From positions 1-38,015 of the IMG/VR virus record IMGVR_UViG_3300043783_000025: 38,015 bases of DNA. One strand, given 5' to 3'. Below, piece by piece: positions 15,574 to 23,383 of this stretch. The notes below the pieces were generated by a model. That model made no database searches. It worked only from the letters and a program-made list of their open reading frames with translations, and had not been told where the DNA came from. Each line of letters begins with the position of its first letter. Positions within the stretch are counted from its first letter, which is position 1. The DNA is from a virus. A program made the translations under genes and the position numbers.

Positions 15574-17070
15574 ATGCCGGACTTCGGCGCACCGATCGCA
15601 CAGAACGTTGATGTCAACCCGAACAAGGGTCTGACGACACTATCGGACTTGATGGGCCTGCAGCAGAAGCAGATCGGCATCCAGCAGGCACAGCAGACAC
15701 TTCAGACCGGCCAAGCCGTTCAGGCGAGCGCGCAGGCCGAAGCTCAGAAGAATCAGCAGGCGATGGGTGAGCGGCAACTGCTGCAATCGTCCATGCAGAA
15801 CGGCAAGGATCCGGACGGCAATCCTCTGGTTGACGCGAATGGCGAGGCTGATCCAGTTGCTATGGGAAAGTTCGCGACTAAATATATGCCGTTGACTGGT
15901 CAAGCAGTCGTGCAGAATTTGCTGAAGACAACGAATGATAAGTTGAGCGTTCAATCCGGAGCGCTCAAGTTAGATGCGCAGCAGCGCAATATGATCGCCG
16001 GCCCGATGCAGGCGCTGAACCTGGACCCATCCGACGACAATATCACCAATGCGCGCGGGGCGATCACCGGACTTGTCACGGCGCACCCGGAAATGGCGAA
16101 GACCGCAGCGTCAGCCAACGCCTTGCTCGACCACGTACAGAACACACCGGATCCGCAACAACGCAAGAGAATGGCGAATTCATTGTCTGCGTTGTTTCAA
16201 CCGGGCGCAGCGATCGAGACGCAACCGAGCGCTGCTCAGGTCGATACTGGCCCGACCATCCAGCCAGGCGTGCGTGAAGCTCCCGCTGCTGGCGCTGGCT
16301 TCACGCCAACTGGCGCACCTATCACCAAGGGCGTCGCGCCCGGCATCGTCATGGACCTGCAGGATCAGCCGCATTACATCGGCGGCGCCGCTGGCTTGGG
16401 TGGTGGCGGAGCGACCGGCGGAGCCACTTCACCGTGGCCGACGCCGGCCGGTGTCCAAGCCCAAAGCGGAGTGGCAAAGGACATGTCGGACCATTTCACG
16501 GGCCTGAACGCCAGCGCGCAGAGCCTCCCGCTGGTGACCGGTCTGACCAAGACAATCGAGAGCTTGGCACCGTCCGCCTTCACCGGCCCGGGCGGCGACA
16601 AGAAACAGTACATGGCGGGCATCCTGCGAGGCTTCGGAGTCAACGCTACCGGAGACGCGCAGACCGATACGAACCTGCTGAACAAGGCGATGGCGCAATT
16701 GAACATCTCCACGCCCGCCGGCACGGACGCGGCCCGCGCGCTGGTCGAAGCCGGGCAGCCGAACTCGCACATGGATCCGGACGCCATCAAGGAAGCCGCC
16801 GGGACGCTGCGCGGCCAGGTGATGATGAACCAGGCCGAACGCAATTTCCTGCAGACCACGCGCCTGTCGAATCGCGGCGCGGGCGATCCGCAGGCCTACC
16901 AGGAAGGCCGGCAGGCATTCGAAGCTCAGGCCGACCCGCGCATCTGGCAGTACCAGGACCTCGCCAAGAGTAACCCGGCCGCAGCGCGCGCCTTCATCGC
17001 CCGGCAGCCTGACAAAGCCGACCTGGTGCGCAAGGCTGGCGCGCTTGAGCAGATGGGATTTTTCCGGTGA
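15574..17070 (+). CDS. DNA ejection protein, P22 gp20-like by position and size
   Basis: A 498-residue protein (P22 gp20 is 471 aa) that begins directly after the previous stop (TAAATG). The first 75 residues are strongly Gln/Ala-rich with coiled-coil character (LQQKQIGIQQAQQTLQTGQ). A Pro/Gly-rich region at about 210-290 separates it from a helical C-terminal part. Internal virion and ejection proteins have this low-complexity, helix-rich makeup. The assignment rests on gene order and length, since sequence motifs are weak. Confidence 0.65.
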   Translation: MPDFGAPIAQNVDVNPNKGLTTLSDLMGLQQKQIGIQQAQQTLQTGQAVQASAQAEAQKNQQAMGERQLLQSSMQNGKDPDGNPLVDANGEADPVAMGKFATKYMPLTGQAVVQNLLKTTNDKLSVQSGALKLDAQQRNMIAGPMQALNLDPSDDNITNARGAITGLVTAHPEMAKTAASANALLDHVQNTPDPQQRKRMANSLSALFQPGAAIETQPSAAQVDTGPTIQPGVREAPAAGAGFTPTGAPITKGVAPGIVMDLQDQPHYIGGAAGLGGGGATGGATSPWPTPAGVQAQSGVAKDMSDHFTGLNASAQSLPLVTGLTKTIESLAPSAFTGPGGDKKQYMAGILRGFGVNATGDAQTDTNLLNKAMAQLNISTPAGTDAARALVEAGQPNSHMDPDAIKEAAGTLRGQVMMNQAERNFLQTTRLSNRGAGDPQAYQEGRQAFEAQADPRIWQYQDLAKSNPAAARAFIARQPDKADLVRKAGALEQMGFFR

Positions 17071-19124
17071 GCCTTGCCGAGCAGATGGCGGCTGACGCCG
17101 GCCCTTCTGCCGCGCCGCAGCAACTGCCGCAGTCGCTCAGTGCCAGCATGGCGCAGGATGCTGGCGCCACGCTCAGCAGCAGGATGGCCCAGGACGCCGC
17201 GCCAGCGGCCAATGACGAGGCCGCAAAGCCCACCGGCTGGACGATGGGCAAGCCAGGTGTTGGCGTAACGACCGGGCTGGGCGAGGGCGCATTGGCGCTC
17301 GGTACTGGCGCTGCGGGTGCGCTGGCAGCCGGCGGCATGGGGTTGATCGAGCGTGCCACCGGCAAGTCCTGGGACGAGATTGCGGCCGATCAGAAGGCAT
17401 TGCAGGAGCGCGTGCAGTACCAGCCGCAGACCACCATCGGCAAGGGCATTGCGCAGGCCGGCGGCTGGGTGGGCGGCAAGCTGGACGAACTGGGCGCCTG
17501 GGCGGCCGAGCACGCAGGGAACTTGGCCGAGCAGGCTGGAGCCGATCCGACGACCGTGGCTGCCATCAAGACCGGGGTGCATGCCACGACGATGGCGGTT
17601 GCGCCAAAAGTGGCCGGTCCTATTGTTGGCGGGGCGGCGCGCGCTGTTAAGGCTGTAGGGGGCGCGACGGCCGACGTCGCATCCGGCATCTCCCCGTTCA
17701 ATCGCGGCGCCGCGCCGGCACCGCTCTTTGAGGCTGAGGGAGGAGGCGCAGCGCCGGCCGGTGCCTCTGTCGGATCTGCTGCAGTAACCGCAGCCGGTCG
17801 CATGTCTACGGCTACGCCAGAAATGGCAGCCTCTGTCGCTGGTGAAATCGCCGACGCTCAGCAGCGATACGGGCCGGCATGGAAAGAGCATTTCGACGCC
17901 GATGCAATGGACCGCCATCTGGAGGCCGATTCGCTGCCGATCCCGGGGCGCCTGTCGAAAGGGCAAGCCGCTCAGGACCCAGTGATGATCTCCAACGAGA
18001 TGAACAACCGTGCAACCGCGACCGAGCACGCGCAGCGCCTACAGTGGCAGAACCAGAACATGGCGCAGAACCTGGAAGCGATCCGGGAGCAGTCGGCGCC
18101 GGATGTCACCACGACCACACCGACCGAGCATGCGCAAACGCTGATCGATAGCTACAAGGCGCTGGATGCGCCGAAACAGGCCGCTATCGATTCGAGTTGG
18201 GATGCCATACGTGCGCAAACCGGCGGCGCTGCGATCTTCGACGCGGGTCGCATGCTCCAGGACGCGCAAGCTGCACTGAAGGCGAAGCTTCTGAGCTCTC
18301 AGGATCCAGGCGGCCAGCTTGCCGAGCTTACCGATGCGGCGCGGCGCGGCGGCCTCACCGCAGACGGCTACAACGCATTCCGTCAGAACCTGGGAAAGAT
18401 CGCCATGAAGGGCGGCACCGAGGGCGATGCGGCCTCGACCGTCATTAAGGCCACCAACGCTTCGGAGCTACTTCCGGAAGCCGCGCAGTTCCGCGGCATG
18501 GTGAACGATGCTCTATCCAAGGGCCGCGCTCGGTACGCTGACCTTGAGGCTGATCCGGCATACGACGCAGCAGTCAACGGCACCGTAAGCGCGAATGATT
18601 TCGTCAATAAGTTTCTGGTTCGGGGCAAGGTCGAAGATATCGCGCAGATGGCTAAAAATCTCGGGAATGATGATGTCGCAAGTCAGACGATGCGTGCGGC
18701 TGTGATTGACCATCTTCGAGATTCGGCGCGGTTGGATAACCAGTATGAGGGTAATTTCGCGTCCGACAGCTTTAACAAACAACTCGCAGCGGTAGGGCAG
18801 CGAGCTGGGCCGATATTCCAGGGCGGTGAATTGCCGACTCTGCAAACCCTTGGGAATTATGCGAGGAATGCCACTCGTCAGCCCAAGGGAAGTTTCGTCA
18901 ACAACTCGAATACCGCCGTTGCCGCCAAAGGGATGCTCAGTCACGCTGCCGGGATGGCGGGAGGTGCTGCCGAGTCTCTTGTCAACAGAGTGCCGGTCCT
19001 CGGGCCGATCATCACGGGCGGCGTCAGAGCGCGTGCTGCCGCGGTTGCGGCAGCCCAGCAGGAACTGGAGAATGCCCGCTTTATTCAAGACACGTGGCGG
19101 CCAGGTGCCGGAGTGATCAAGTGA
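17067..19124 (+). CDS. DNA ejection protein, P22 gp16-like by position and size
   Basis: A 685-residue protein starting at GTG 17067 (P22 gp16 is 609 aa). It opens with repeated Met-Ala-x-Asp-Ala segments (residues 7-12, 28-33 and 40-45), followed by a Gly/Ala-rich hydrophobic stretch at about 63-96 that could enter a membrane. The rest is mainly helical and Ala/Gln-rich. Such proteins act during genome entry. No lytic transglycosylase motif was seen. It is the last of the three coupled ejection genes. Confidence 0.65.
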   Translation: MSLAEQMAADAGPSAAPQQLPQSLSASMAQDAGATLSSRMAQDAAPAANDEAAKPTGWTMGKPGVGVTTGLGEGALALGTGAAGALAAGGMGLIERATGKSWDEIAADQKALQERVQYQPQTTIGKGIAQAGGWVGGKLDELGAWAAEHAGNLAEQAGADPTTVAAIKTGVHATTMAVAPKVAGPIVGGAARAVKAVGGATADVASGISPFNRGAAPAPLFEAEGGGAAPAGASVGSAAVTAAGRMSTATPEMAASVAGEIADAQQRYGPAWKEHFDADAMDRHLEADSLPIPGRLSKGQAAQDPVMISNEMNNRATATEHAQRLQWQNQNMAQNLEAIREQSAPDVTTTTPTEHAQTLIDSYKALDAPKQAAIDSSWDAIRAQTGGAAIFDAGRMLQDAQAALKAKLLSSQDPGGQLAELTDAARRGGLTADGYNAFRQNLGKIAMKGGTEGDAASTVIKATNASELLPEAAQFRGMVNDALSKGRARYADLEADPAYDAAVNGTVSANDFVNKFLVRGKVEDIAQMAKNLGNDDVASQTMRAAVIDHLRDSARLDNQYEGNFASDSFNKQLAAVGQRAGPIFQGGELPTLQTLGNYARNATRQPKGSFVNNSNTAVAAKGMLSHAAGMAGGAAESLVNRVPVLGPIITGGVRARAAAVAAAQQELENARFIQDTWRPGAGVIK

Positions 19125-19153
19125 ACATACACGGTATCACAGGAACAGCGTAG

Positions 19154-20149
19154 ATGGCCGCCACCGTCTCCCTCTGTTCTGTCCCGACCCTGCAATTTCT
19201 CGACAATCGCGGAGTGCCGGCCGCAGGCGGGACGGTCCTAACGCAAGTCGGCGGCGTCAACTATCCGACCTATCAGGATTCGGGCGGCACCACCGCCCTG
19301 CCGAACCCGATCCCGCTGAATGCTCGCGGCGAGATTTCGAACGCGACGGGCGCGACGTGCCAGCTATTTCTGGTGAGCGGCCAGATCTACACGTTCACCG
19401 TTTACGACGTCAACAGCAATCAGCTCGACAGCTTCGCCTACATGGTGGCGAATGCGACCTCGGCCGACATCGCCAATCTGCAATCGCAGATCACCGCGTT
19501 TGCCACTTCGTTCACGACCGGCACGCTCACGGTCACCGGGTCCACGAGCCTGGAGGCTCTTACAGTCGATGCGATCACCGCCGACTCGATCGCTGCGGCC
19601 GGTGCATCGTCGCTCGGAGCGCTCACGCTCAGCGGCAACCTGGCGATGGGCGGCAACTCGATTACGGGGGCCGTCAATGGAACGTTCAGCGGCGCCGTCA
19701 CCGCCGCGAGCTTTTCAACGACCGCGCCCAATGCGGCCTCGTTCCTGACGAGCGGCATCACCAACAGCGGCAGCATCGTCAACTTCAATGTGAACGGATC
19801 ATCGATCGGCAGCGGCATCACCAATTCGGCCGGCACGATCACCTTCGCCAATGCCGGCACCTATGAGGTGATGTTCAGCGGGCTTTTTTCTCAACCGTCC
19901 GCATCGATCAACATCAACACGAATATCTATTTCGGCGGAACGGCGAACACGATCGTCGGGCCCGTAGCGGCGAATGGACAGCAGTTGTCGATCACCGGGG
20001 CCAATGGTGACGTGGGCGCGGCCTACAGCATGCGTGGCATCGTCATCACCAATGCCGCCAATCAAACGCTCACGGTCGCCTCTGCGCTCGCGTTCAGCTC
20101 AACTTATCAGGTCACGGCTGGGGCCTACCTCACCATCAGCCAGCGATAG
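19154..20149 (+). CDS. Tail fibre with head-binding-like N-terminus and jelly-roll C-terminus
   Basis: A 331-residue protein. Residues about 10-98 (FLDNRGVPAAGGTVLTQVGG, then LPNPIPLNARGEI and YTFTVYDVNSNQLDSFAYM) resemble the virion-binding domain of P22-type tailspikes. The middle has repeats of the LTVTGSTSLEALTV type that suggest a trimeric shaft. Residues about 210-331 read as a C1q/TNF-like or BclA-like jelly roll (TITFANAGTYEVMFSGLF). P22 tailspike is 667 residues and enzymatic. This one is half as long and has no visible beta-helix hydrolase, so it is probably a receptor-binding fibre. Confidence 0.7.
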   Translation: MAATVSLCSVPTLQFLDNRGVPAAGGTVLTQVGGVNYPTYQDSGGTTALPNPIPLNARGEISNATGATCQLFLVSGQIYTFTVYDVNSNQLDSFAYMVANATSADIANLQSQITAFATSFTTGTLTVTGSTSLEALTVDAITADSIAAAGASSLGALTLSGNLAMGGNSITGAVNGTFSGAVTAASFSTTAPNAASFLTSGITNSGSIVNFNVNGSSIGSGITNSAGTITFANAGTYEVMFSGLFSQPSASININTNIYFGGTANTIVGPVAANGQQLSITGANGDVGAAYSMRGIVITNAANQTLTVASALAFSSTYQVTAGAYLTISQR

Positions 20150-20158
20150 GAGGTCAGC

Positions 20159-20296
20159 ATGAACACCTTTCTTCCGTACGTGATCTGCTTCATGGCCGGT
20201 GGTGCGCTGGTGGGCGCATGGTGGTGGTGGATCAATCACAGAGCCAAGGCCAGAGCGTTGCTTCAAGGGGCCGAGCAGGTCGCCAAGAAACTCTGA
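20159..20296 (+). CDS. Small single-span membrane protein, 45 aa
   Basis: A 45-codon gene with a strong TAGGAGGT ribosome-binding site at 20147-20154. One membrane span covers residues about 4-25 and ends in four consecutive tryptophans, followed by a basic amphipathic tail (HRAKARALLQGAEQVAKKL). It stands at the head of the lysis region and its stop abuts the next ATG. It could be a pinholin, antiholin or lysis accessory peptide; this is inferred from location and topology only. Confidence 0.65.
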   Translation: MNTFLPYVICFMAGGALVGAWWWWINHRAKARALLQGAEQVAKKL

Positions 20297-20572
20297 ATGG
20301 TCGAGCAGGTATGGACCGTCGTGCAGGCGCATCCGGAGACCGATCAGGTAGAAATCATCGCGATGCTGCCGAAGGGCCTGGAGCACCACGCGCGCACGCT
20401 CGCGCAGACGCTCTCGATCGGCGCCCCGCACAATCGCGCCTCCGCGTTGCTGATGAGCAAGTCGGACGCCGTGCGCGCGCTGATGCTGACGCAGTTCGGG
20501 ATGGAGCTCACTCTTAAGGCGGTCGAAAACTCACGGACAGATACCGGATCGCCCGGACCTCTTTTCGAGTGA
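20297..20572 (+). CDS. Hypothetical protein in lysis region, 91 aa
   Basis: Begins with no gap after the small membrane gene. The protein is soluble, with no signal peptide, and is predicted to be alpha/beta (MVEQVWTVVQAHPETDQVEIIAMLPKG is cut here by description: strand, helix, strand in the first 27 residues). No family is recognised. It may be translationally coupled to the membrane protein before it. Confidence 0.5.
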   Translation: MVEQVWTVVQAHPETDQVEIIAMLPKGLEHHARTLAQTLSIGAPHNRASALLMSKSDAVRALMLTQFGMELTLKAVENSRTDTGSPGPLFE

Positions 20573-20630
20573 TTGGCATTAGCGCGAATCGGGTTACTGT
20601 GCGCGCTGCGGCGTCACAGGAGCTAAGGCG

Positions 20631-21080
20631 ATGGCCGATTCCATACCGGCGGCCGAGGCCCTGACCGCCGCGACCACCAGCCCGGCACTGCTGCAGCTCG
20701 CAGCAACAGTCGAGGCGCTGGCCGTCCAGTGGTTCCAGCCGCTGAACGTCGTGCTGCTGATCGGCATCGTGATGTTCGCCCGCTTCATGCACAAGGCGAA
20801 CCAGCGGACCGACTTCAGTCTGGTCGATGCGCTGCGTGGGCCGGATGGCAAAGCCTCGATGAAGCTCGTCGGATACGTGGTCGCCCTTATTCTCGGCTCC
20901 TGGGCGCTGATGAATTGCGCCACGAGCTGGCAGACGCAGCCGAATCAGTTCGTCGAGGTGTTCGGCATCTACCTCATCGCGCTCGTCGCCCCGAAGATCC
21001 TGGCCGAGTACATCCAGGCGAAGTATCGCGGCACCGGCAAGGAAGAAGACCGCAGGAAAGACGATGACCACCGACCATAA
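20631..21080 (+). CDS. Holin candidate, three membrane spans
   Basis: A 149-residue protein with an AGGAG ribosome-binding site (20619-20623). Three hydrophobic spans lie at about residues 37-54, 79-97 and 106-124, followed by a charged tail (KYRGTGKEEDRRKDDDHRP). This topology and the acidic-basic tail fit class I holins, which open the inner membrane for the endolysin. A weak promoter-like pair lies upstream (TTGGCA 20573-20578, TACTGT 20595-20600, 16-base spacer). Other phage membrane proteins share the topology, so the call is tentative. Confidence 0.55.
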   Translation: MADSIPAAEALTAATTSPALLQLAATVEALAVQWFQPLNVVLLIGIVMFARFMHKANQRTDFSLVDALRGPDGKASMKLVGYVVALILGSWALMNCATSWQTQPNQFVEVFGIYLIALVAPKILAEYIQAKYRGTGKEEDRRKDDDHRP

Positions 21081-21336
21081 CGACGGCCTCACCATCGCGC
21101 AGCTCGTGCGCGTGGCAGCCGCTCAGTTCGTGCGCGAGGCGCGGCGCGGGGCCGATCCGATGGGATTTCGTTTCGACCTGTACCGTCAGGTGGAAATGCC
21201 GGATAGGGCGCTCACCGTGCTGAACCGCGCGCACCTGGTCGCGGTGCGGATCAAGGTGACGTGCGAATCGATGGTGTTCGAAGGGCCGGCGGCCAGCAGC
21301 GCGGTCATCCCGCCGGCTTCTTTGCCGTCACGGTGA
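21064..21336 (+). CDS. Hypothetical protein, 90 aa
   Basis: Overlaps the end of the holin candidate by 17 bases and converges with the leftward spanin gene ending at 21305, so the two overlap by 32 bases. The protein is soluble with alternating helix and strand. The segment FRFDLYRQVEMPDRALTVLN has no recognised family. It is the last rightward gene before the inverted lysis cassette. Confidence 0.5.
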   Translation: MTTDHNDGLTIAQLVRVAAAQFVREARRGADPMGFRFDLYRQVEMPDRALTVLNRAHLVAVRIKVTCESMVFEGPAASSAVIPPASLPSR

Positions 21337-21847
21337 TCCGCTGGGTCCGCTCAGCGTAGCGCTGCTGCCAGCCGGCGACCTGGCTGGCGAGCTTGCGATT
21401 CGCTTCTGCAAGTCGCTGATTTTCCCGTTGAGCTTCTTCAAGTAATCCGGCACCTTCGCCGACAGCATCGAGGAGGGCTCCGACGGCTTCGGCGATTCCA
21501 GCAGCTCGGGCGATGCAGGCATCTCCGCTTCTTCGACTGTCGTCAAGCATGGTTTCGAGCTCGTTGCGCATCCGGCCTGTCCGAGCAGTAAAAGCAGCCA
21601 GATGAGTGTCTCGTTGGCGAAGCGCGTCGGCATGGTGAAGCCTTTCGGTCTCGATGATTTCGTTCAGATGCGCCTCGCGCAGCGCCGCAGCATCGCGCTC
21701 GCGCTGCCGGTCCGTCCGGATCGATTCGGCCGTGGCCTTGGCGAGACGCGCGTCCATCTGATCCTGCGCCAGCATGCCGGCGCCGGCGCCCAGTCCCAGG
21801 ACCACCAGGGCGCCCACTGCCAATTTCAATTTACCTGCGCCGTCCAT
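21305..21847 (-). CDS. Inner-membrane spanin candidate, Rz-like (leftward copy)
   Basis: A 180-residue leftward protein with a GGAGGG ribosome-binding site. It has one N-terminal membrane span (about 8-27, AVGALVVLGLGAGAGML) and then a long charged helical periplasmic part (about 35-95 and 135-170) with heptad character, the architecture of Rz i-spanins. A second protein is encoded inside it in another frame (21633-21328) with a lipoprotein-like start, the usual Rz/Rz1 arrangement. A second such pair exists rightward at 23383. It is co-directional with the membrane gene at 22151 and overlaps it by 17 bases. Confidence 0.7.
   Translation of the reverse strand: MDGAGKLKLAVGALVVLGLGAGAGMLAQDQMDARLAKATAESIRTDRQRERDAAALREAHLNEIIETERLHHADALRQRDTHLAAFTARTGRMRNELETMLDDSRRSGDACIARAAGIAEAVGALLDAVGEGAGLLEEAQRENQRLAEANRKLASQVAGWQQRYAERTQRITVTAKKPAG
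21328..21633 (-). CDS. Outer-membrane spanin lipoprotein candidate, Rz1-like (nested, leftward)
   Basis: A 101-residue protein wholly inside the leftward Rz-like gene, in a different frame, with a GAAAGG ribosome-binding site ahead of its ATG. It begins MPTRFANETLIWLLLLLGQAGC: a charged start, a short hydrophobic core and a cysteine at residue 22. The lipobox is imperfect because glutamine stands at -3. The mature part is Pro/Ser-rich and ends in a low-complexity tail, like other Rz1 proteins. The call is less secure than for the rightward copy. Confidence 0.5.
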   Translation of the reverse strand: MPTRFANETLIWLLLLLGQAGCATSSKPCLTTVEEAEMPASPELLESPKPSEPSSMLSAKVPDYLKKLNGKISDLQKRIASSPARSPAGSSATLSGPSGSP

Positions 21848-22151
21848 CCACGTAGCCCTCCAGGATCGCCACCCGCCTGGCGAGCTCGGCGATGCGATCG
21901 TCGCGCAGGGCGAGGTCGCGCGTGGCGTCGTTCTGATGGTAGACCTCGGCCTTGATTTCCTTCTGCTGCTCGATCACGGTGTCGAGCTTGTCGGACTGCT
22001 TGCCGACCCACAGCAGGACTGCGGCCGTCTGCACCAGAAGCGTCGCCACGATCGGCAGCGGCACGCCGAGCGCGCCGATCGACCACGGCTGGCGCGTCGG
22101 GCCGCCGCCCTGGTCCAGATCCATGTCCACCGCCCGCAATCGCTCGCCCAT
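21831..22151 (-). CDS. Membrane protein with coiled-coil tail, leftward lysis cassette
   Basis: A 106-residue protein reading from ATG 22151, preceded by AAAGGCGAG. A longer form from 22274 is open but lacks a good site. One span lies at about residues 32-51 (LPIVATLLVQTAAVLLWVG), followed by a charged helix with heptads (LDTVIEQQKEIKAEV, then DRIAELARRVAILEGYV). This resembles small phage holin-like or holin-accessory proteins. It is first in the leftward cassette and overlaps the Rz-like start by 17 bases. Confidence 0.55.
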   Translation of the reverse strand: MGERLRAVDMDLDQGGGPTRQPWSIGALGVPLPIVATLLVQTAAVLLWVGKQSDKLDTVIEQQKEIKAEVYHQNDATRDLALRDDRIAELARRVAILEGYVDGRRR

Positions 22152-22222
22152 GCCGAAATACTCGCCTTTCCCCGCCCGTTTGAAGGCTTTAGCAATGCCG
22201 CGAACACGGTACAGTCCGAGCA

Positions 22223-22510
22223 ATGGACTGGGACGCCATCTACGCATCGAGCCTGCCGGCCTGGCAGCCGGCAAAACGCCGTCCGTTCCGTGAGGGGATC
22301 TACCGGGTGCTGGTTGTCGCCCGCGATTACCCGAGCGGCGCGGCCATATCGACTGCCGAGCGCTTCGCCCGCTGGAACGGGGCGTACTGGTGTTGCTGGG
22401 GGCTCACCCCGGACCGCGCGGCTCTGGCCTACTTCCCGGGGCCGATCGAGGGCTACCCGTGGCGCCACCTTGAACCTGCTGATTTGCCCCTGAAGGAGAC
22501 ATCGTGCTGA
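22223..22510 (+). CDS. Hypothetical protein, 95 aa
   Basis: A rightward gene that starts 71 bases from the leftward 22151 start, so the interval could hold a divergent promoter, but I see no convincing boxes. The protein is aromatic-rich with a run of Trp and Tyr residues around 51-59 (WNGAYWCCWG). It lacks a signal peptide. The region matches the look of small phage proteins of unknown function in lysis clusters. Its end overlaps the next gene by 7 bases. Confidence 0.5.
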   Translation: MDWDAIYASSLPAWQPAKRRPFREGIYRVLVVARDYPSGAAISTAERFARWNGAYWCCWGLTPDRAALAYFPGPIEGYPWRHLEPADLPLKETSC

Positions 22511-22938
22511 AACGCATCGCTTTGTTCGCTGCCGCACTTACAGCCTGCGCCACCGTCTACGCCCAGAGCTGCGGCCTGATTCCGTGCTTATGGGTGCCTA
22601 CGTTCGCTGTTGGCCCTACGGGCGCGCAGTTTTCGGTGCCCTGCTCACCCACGCCTGGCACGCCGATCAACGATGCGCAGGGCGTCTTTTCGGCTACCGG
22701 CGCCTCGACGCTCGTGCAGATCAACAGCGTCGATCAACTGATGGGAACGTCGTACGTGCTGAATCAGAACGGCACGCAGTACCCGGGCTTCGCCTGCGCC
22801 CGCAACACGCATACTGGCACCTACGGATGTCACCTCACCGTGACTACAACCCCGGGTGTGCTGTACGGCGTGGTCGTGAAGGGCACCGCGACCTGCAACC
22901 CGGCCGGTAGCAACAAGTATTGGGTGGGCGCACAATAG
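22504..22938 (+). CDS. Secreted or lipidated cysteine-rich protein
   Basis: A 144-residue protein starting at GTG 22504 behind AAGGAG. It has a clear signal peptide (MLKRIALFAAALTACATVYA). Two processing routes are possible: signal peptidase I after VYA (residue 20) or lipoprotein processing at C15, since LTAC is a good lipobox. After residue 20 there are six cysteines (23, 28, 47, 98, 109, 131), enough for three disulfides in the periplasm. It sits between lysis genes. Roles in superinfection exclusion or envelope modification are possible but not shown. Confidence 0.65.
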   Translation: MLKRIALFAAALTACATVYAQSCGLIPCLWVPTFAVGPTGAQFSVPCSPTPGTPINDAQGVFSATGASTLVQINSVDQLMGTSYVLNQNGTQYPGFACARNTHTGTYGCHLTVTTTPGVLYGVVVKGTATCNPAGSNKYWVGAQ

Positions 22939-22942
22939 CTGC

Positions 22943-23383
22943 ATGATTACCAGCCGCAGCCTCGACGATCTGCTGCCGGTCGTGCAGAACATGGCCGAGC
23001 AGCTGATTGCGGCCTGCACGGCGGCCGGAATCGACCTTCTCGTCACGTCCACCTACCGCGATCTGGAGGCCCAGGCCGAGCTCTACGCCAAGGGGCGGGG
23101 TGGCGCGCCGGGGCCGATCGTGACCAATGCGAAGCCGGGCGAGTCCTACCACAACTGGCGGGTCGCGCTGGACTTCTGCCCAATCGAGGACGGCAAGTGC
23201 GCGTGGAACGATCTGGCGGCATTCGAGCGCGTCGGCGTGATCGCCGAGGGCCTTGGCTTCGAATGGGCCGGGCGCTGGACCGGGCCGCTTAAGGAAGAGG
23301 CGCATGTCCAGTACACGGGCGGCCTGACCCTGGCGCAGCTGGAAAGCGGCCAGGAGCCCGCCGCGGCACCGCCAGTGGCCTGA
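22943..23383 (+). CDS. Endolysin, M15 family peptidase (VanY/L-Ala-D-Glu type)
   Basis: A 146-residue zinc peptidase that cuts the peptide part of peptidoglycan. The family pattern is clear: TSTYRDLEAQAELYAKGR, then SYHNWRVALDF with zinc ligands H70 and D77, then FEWAGRW and K-E-E-A-H, where E118 is the likely catalytic base and H121 the third ligand (ExxH). There is no signal peptide, so release would depend on a holin. The C-terminus is a short Ala/Pro tail. The stop overlaps the Rz-like start (TGATG). Confidence 0.88.
   Translation: MITSRSLDDLLPVVQNMAEQLIAACTAAGIDLLVTSTYRDLEAQAELYAKGRGGAPGPIVTNAKPGESYHNWRVALDFCPIEDGKCAWNDLAAFERVGVIAEGLGFEWAGRWTGPLKEEAHVQYTGGLTLAQLESGQEPAAAPPVA

Noticed and set aside
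20573-20600. Possible promoter TTGGCA-16-TACTGT before the holin candidate
   Set aside because: The -10 box matches only three of six consensus bases and the spacer is short; mentioned in the holin entry but not listed.
22152-22222. Divergent promoter between the leftward lysis cassette and 22223
   Set aside because: I looked for -35/-10 pairs on both strands and found none with more than weak similarity.
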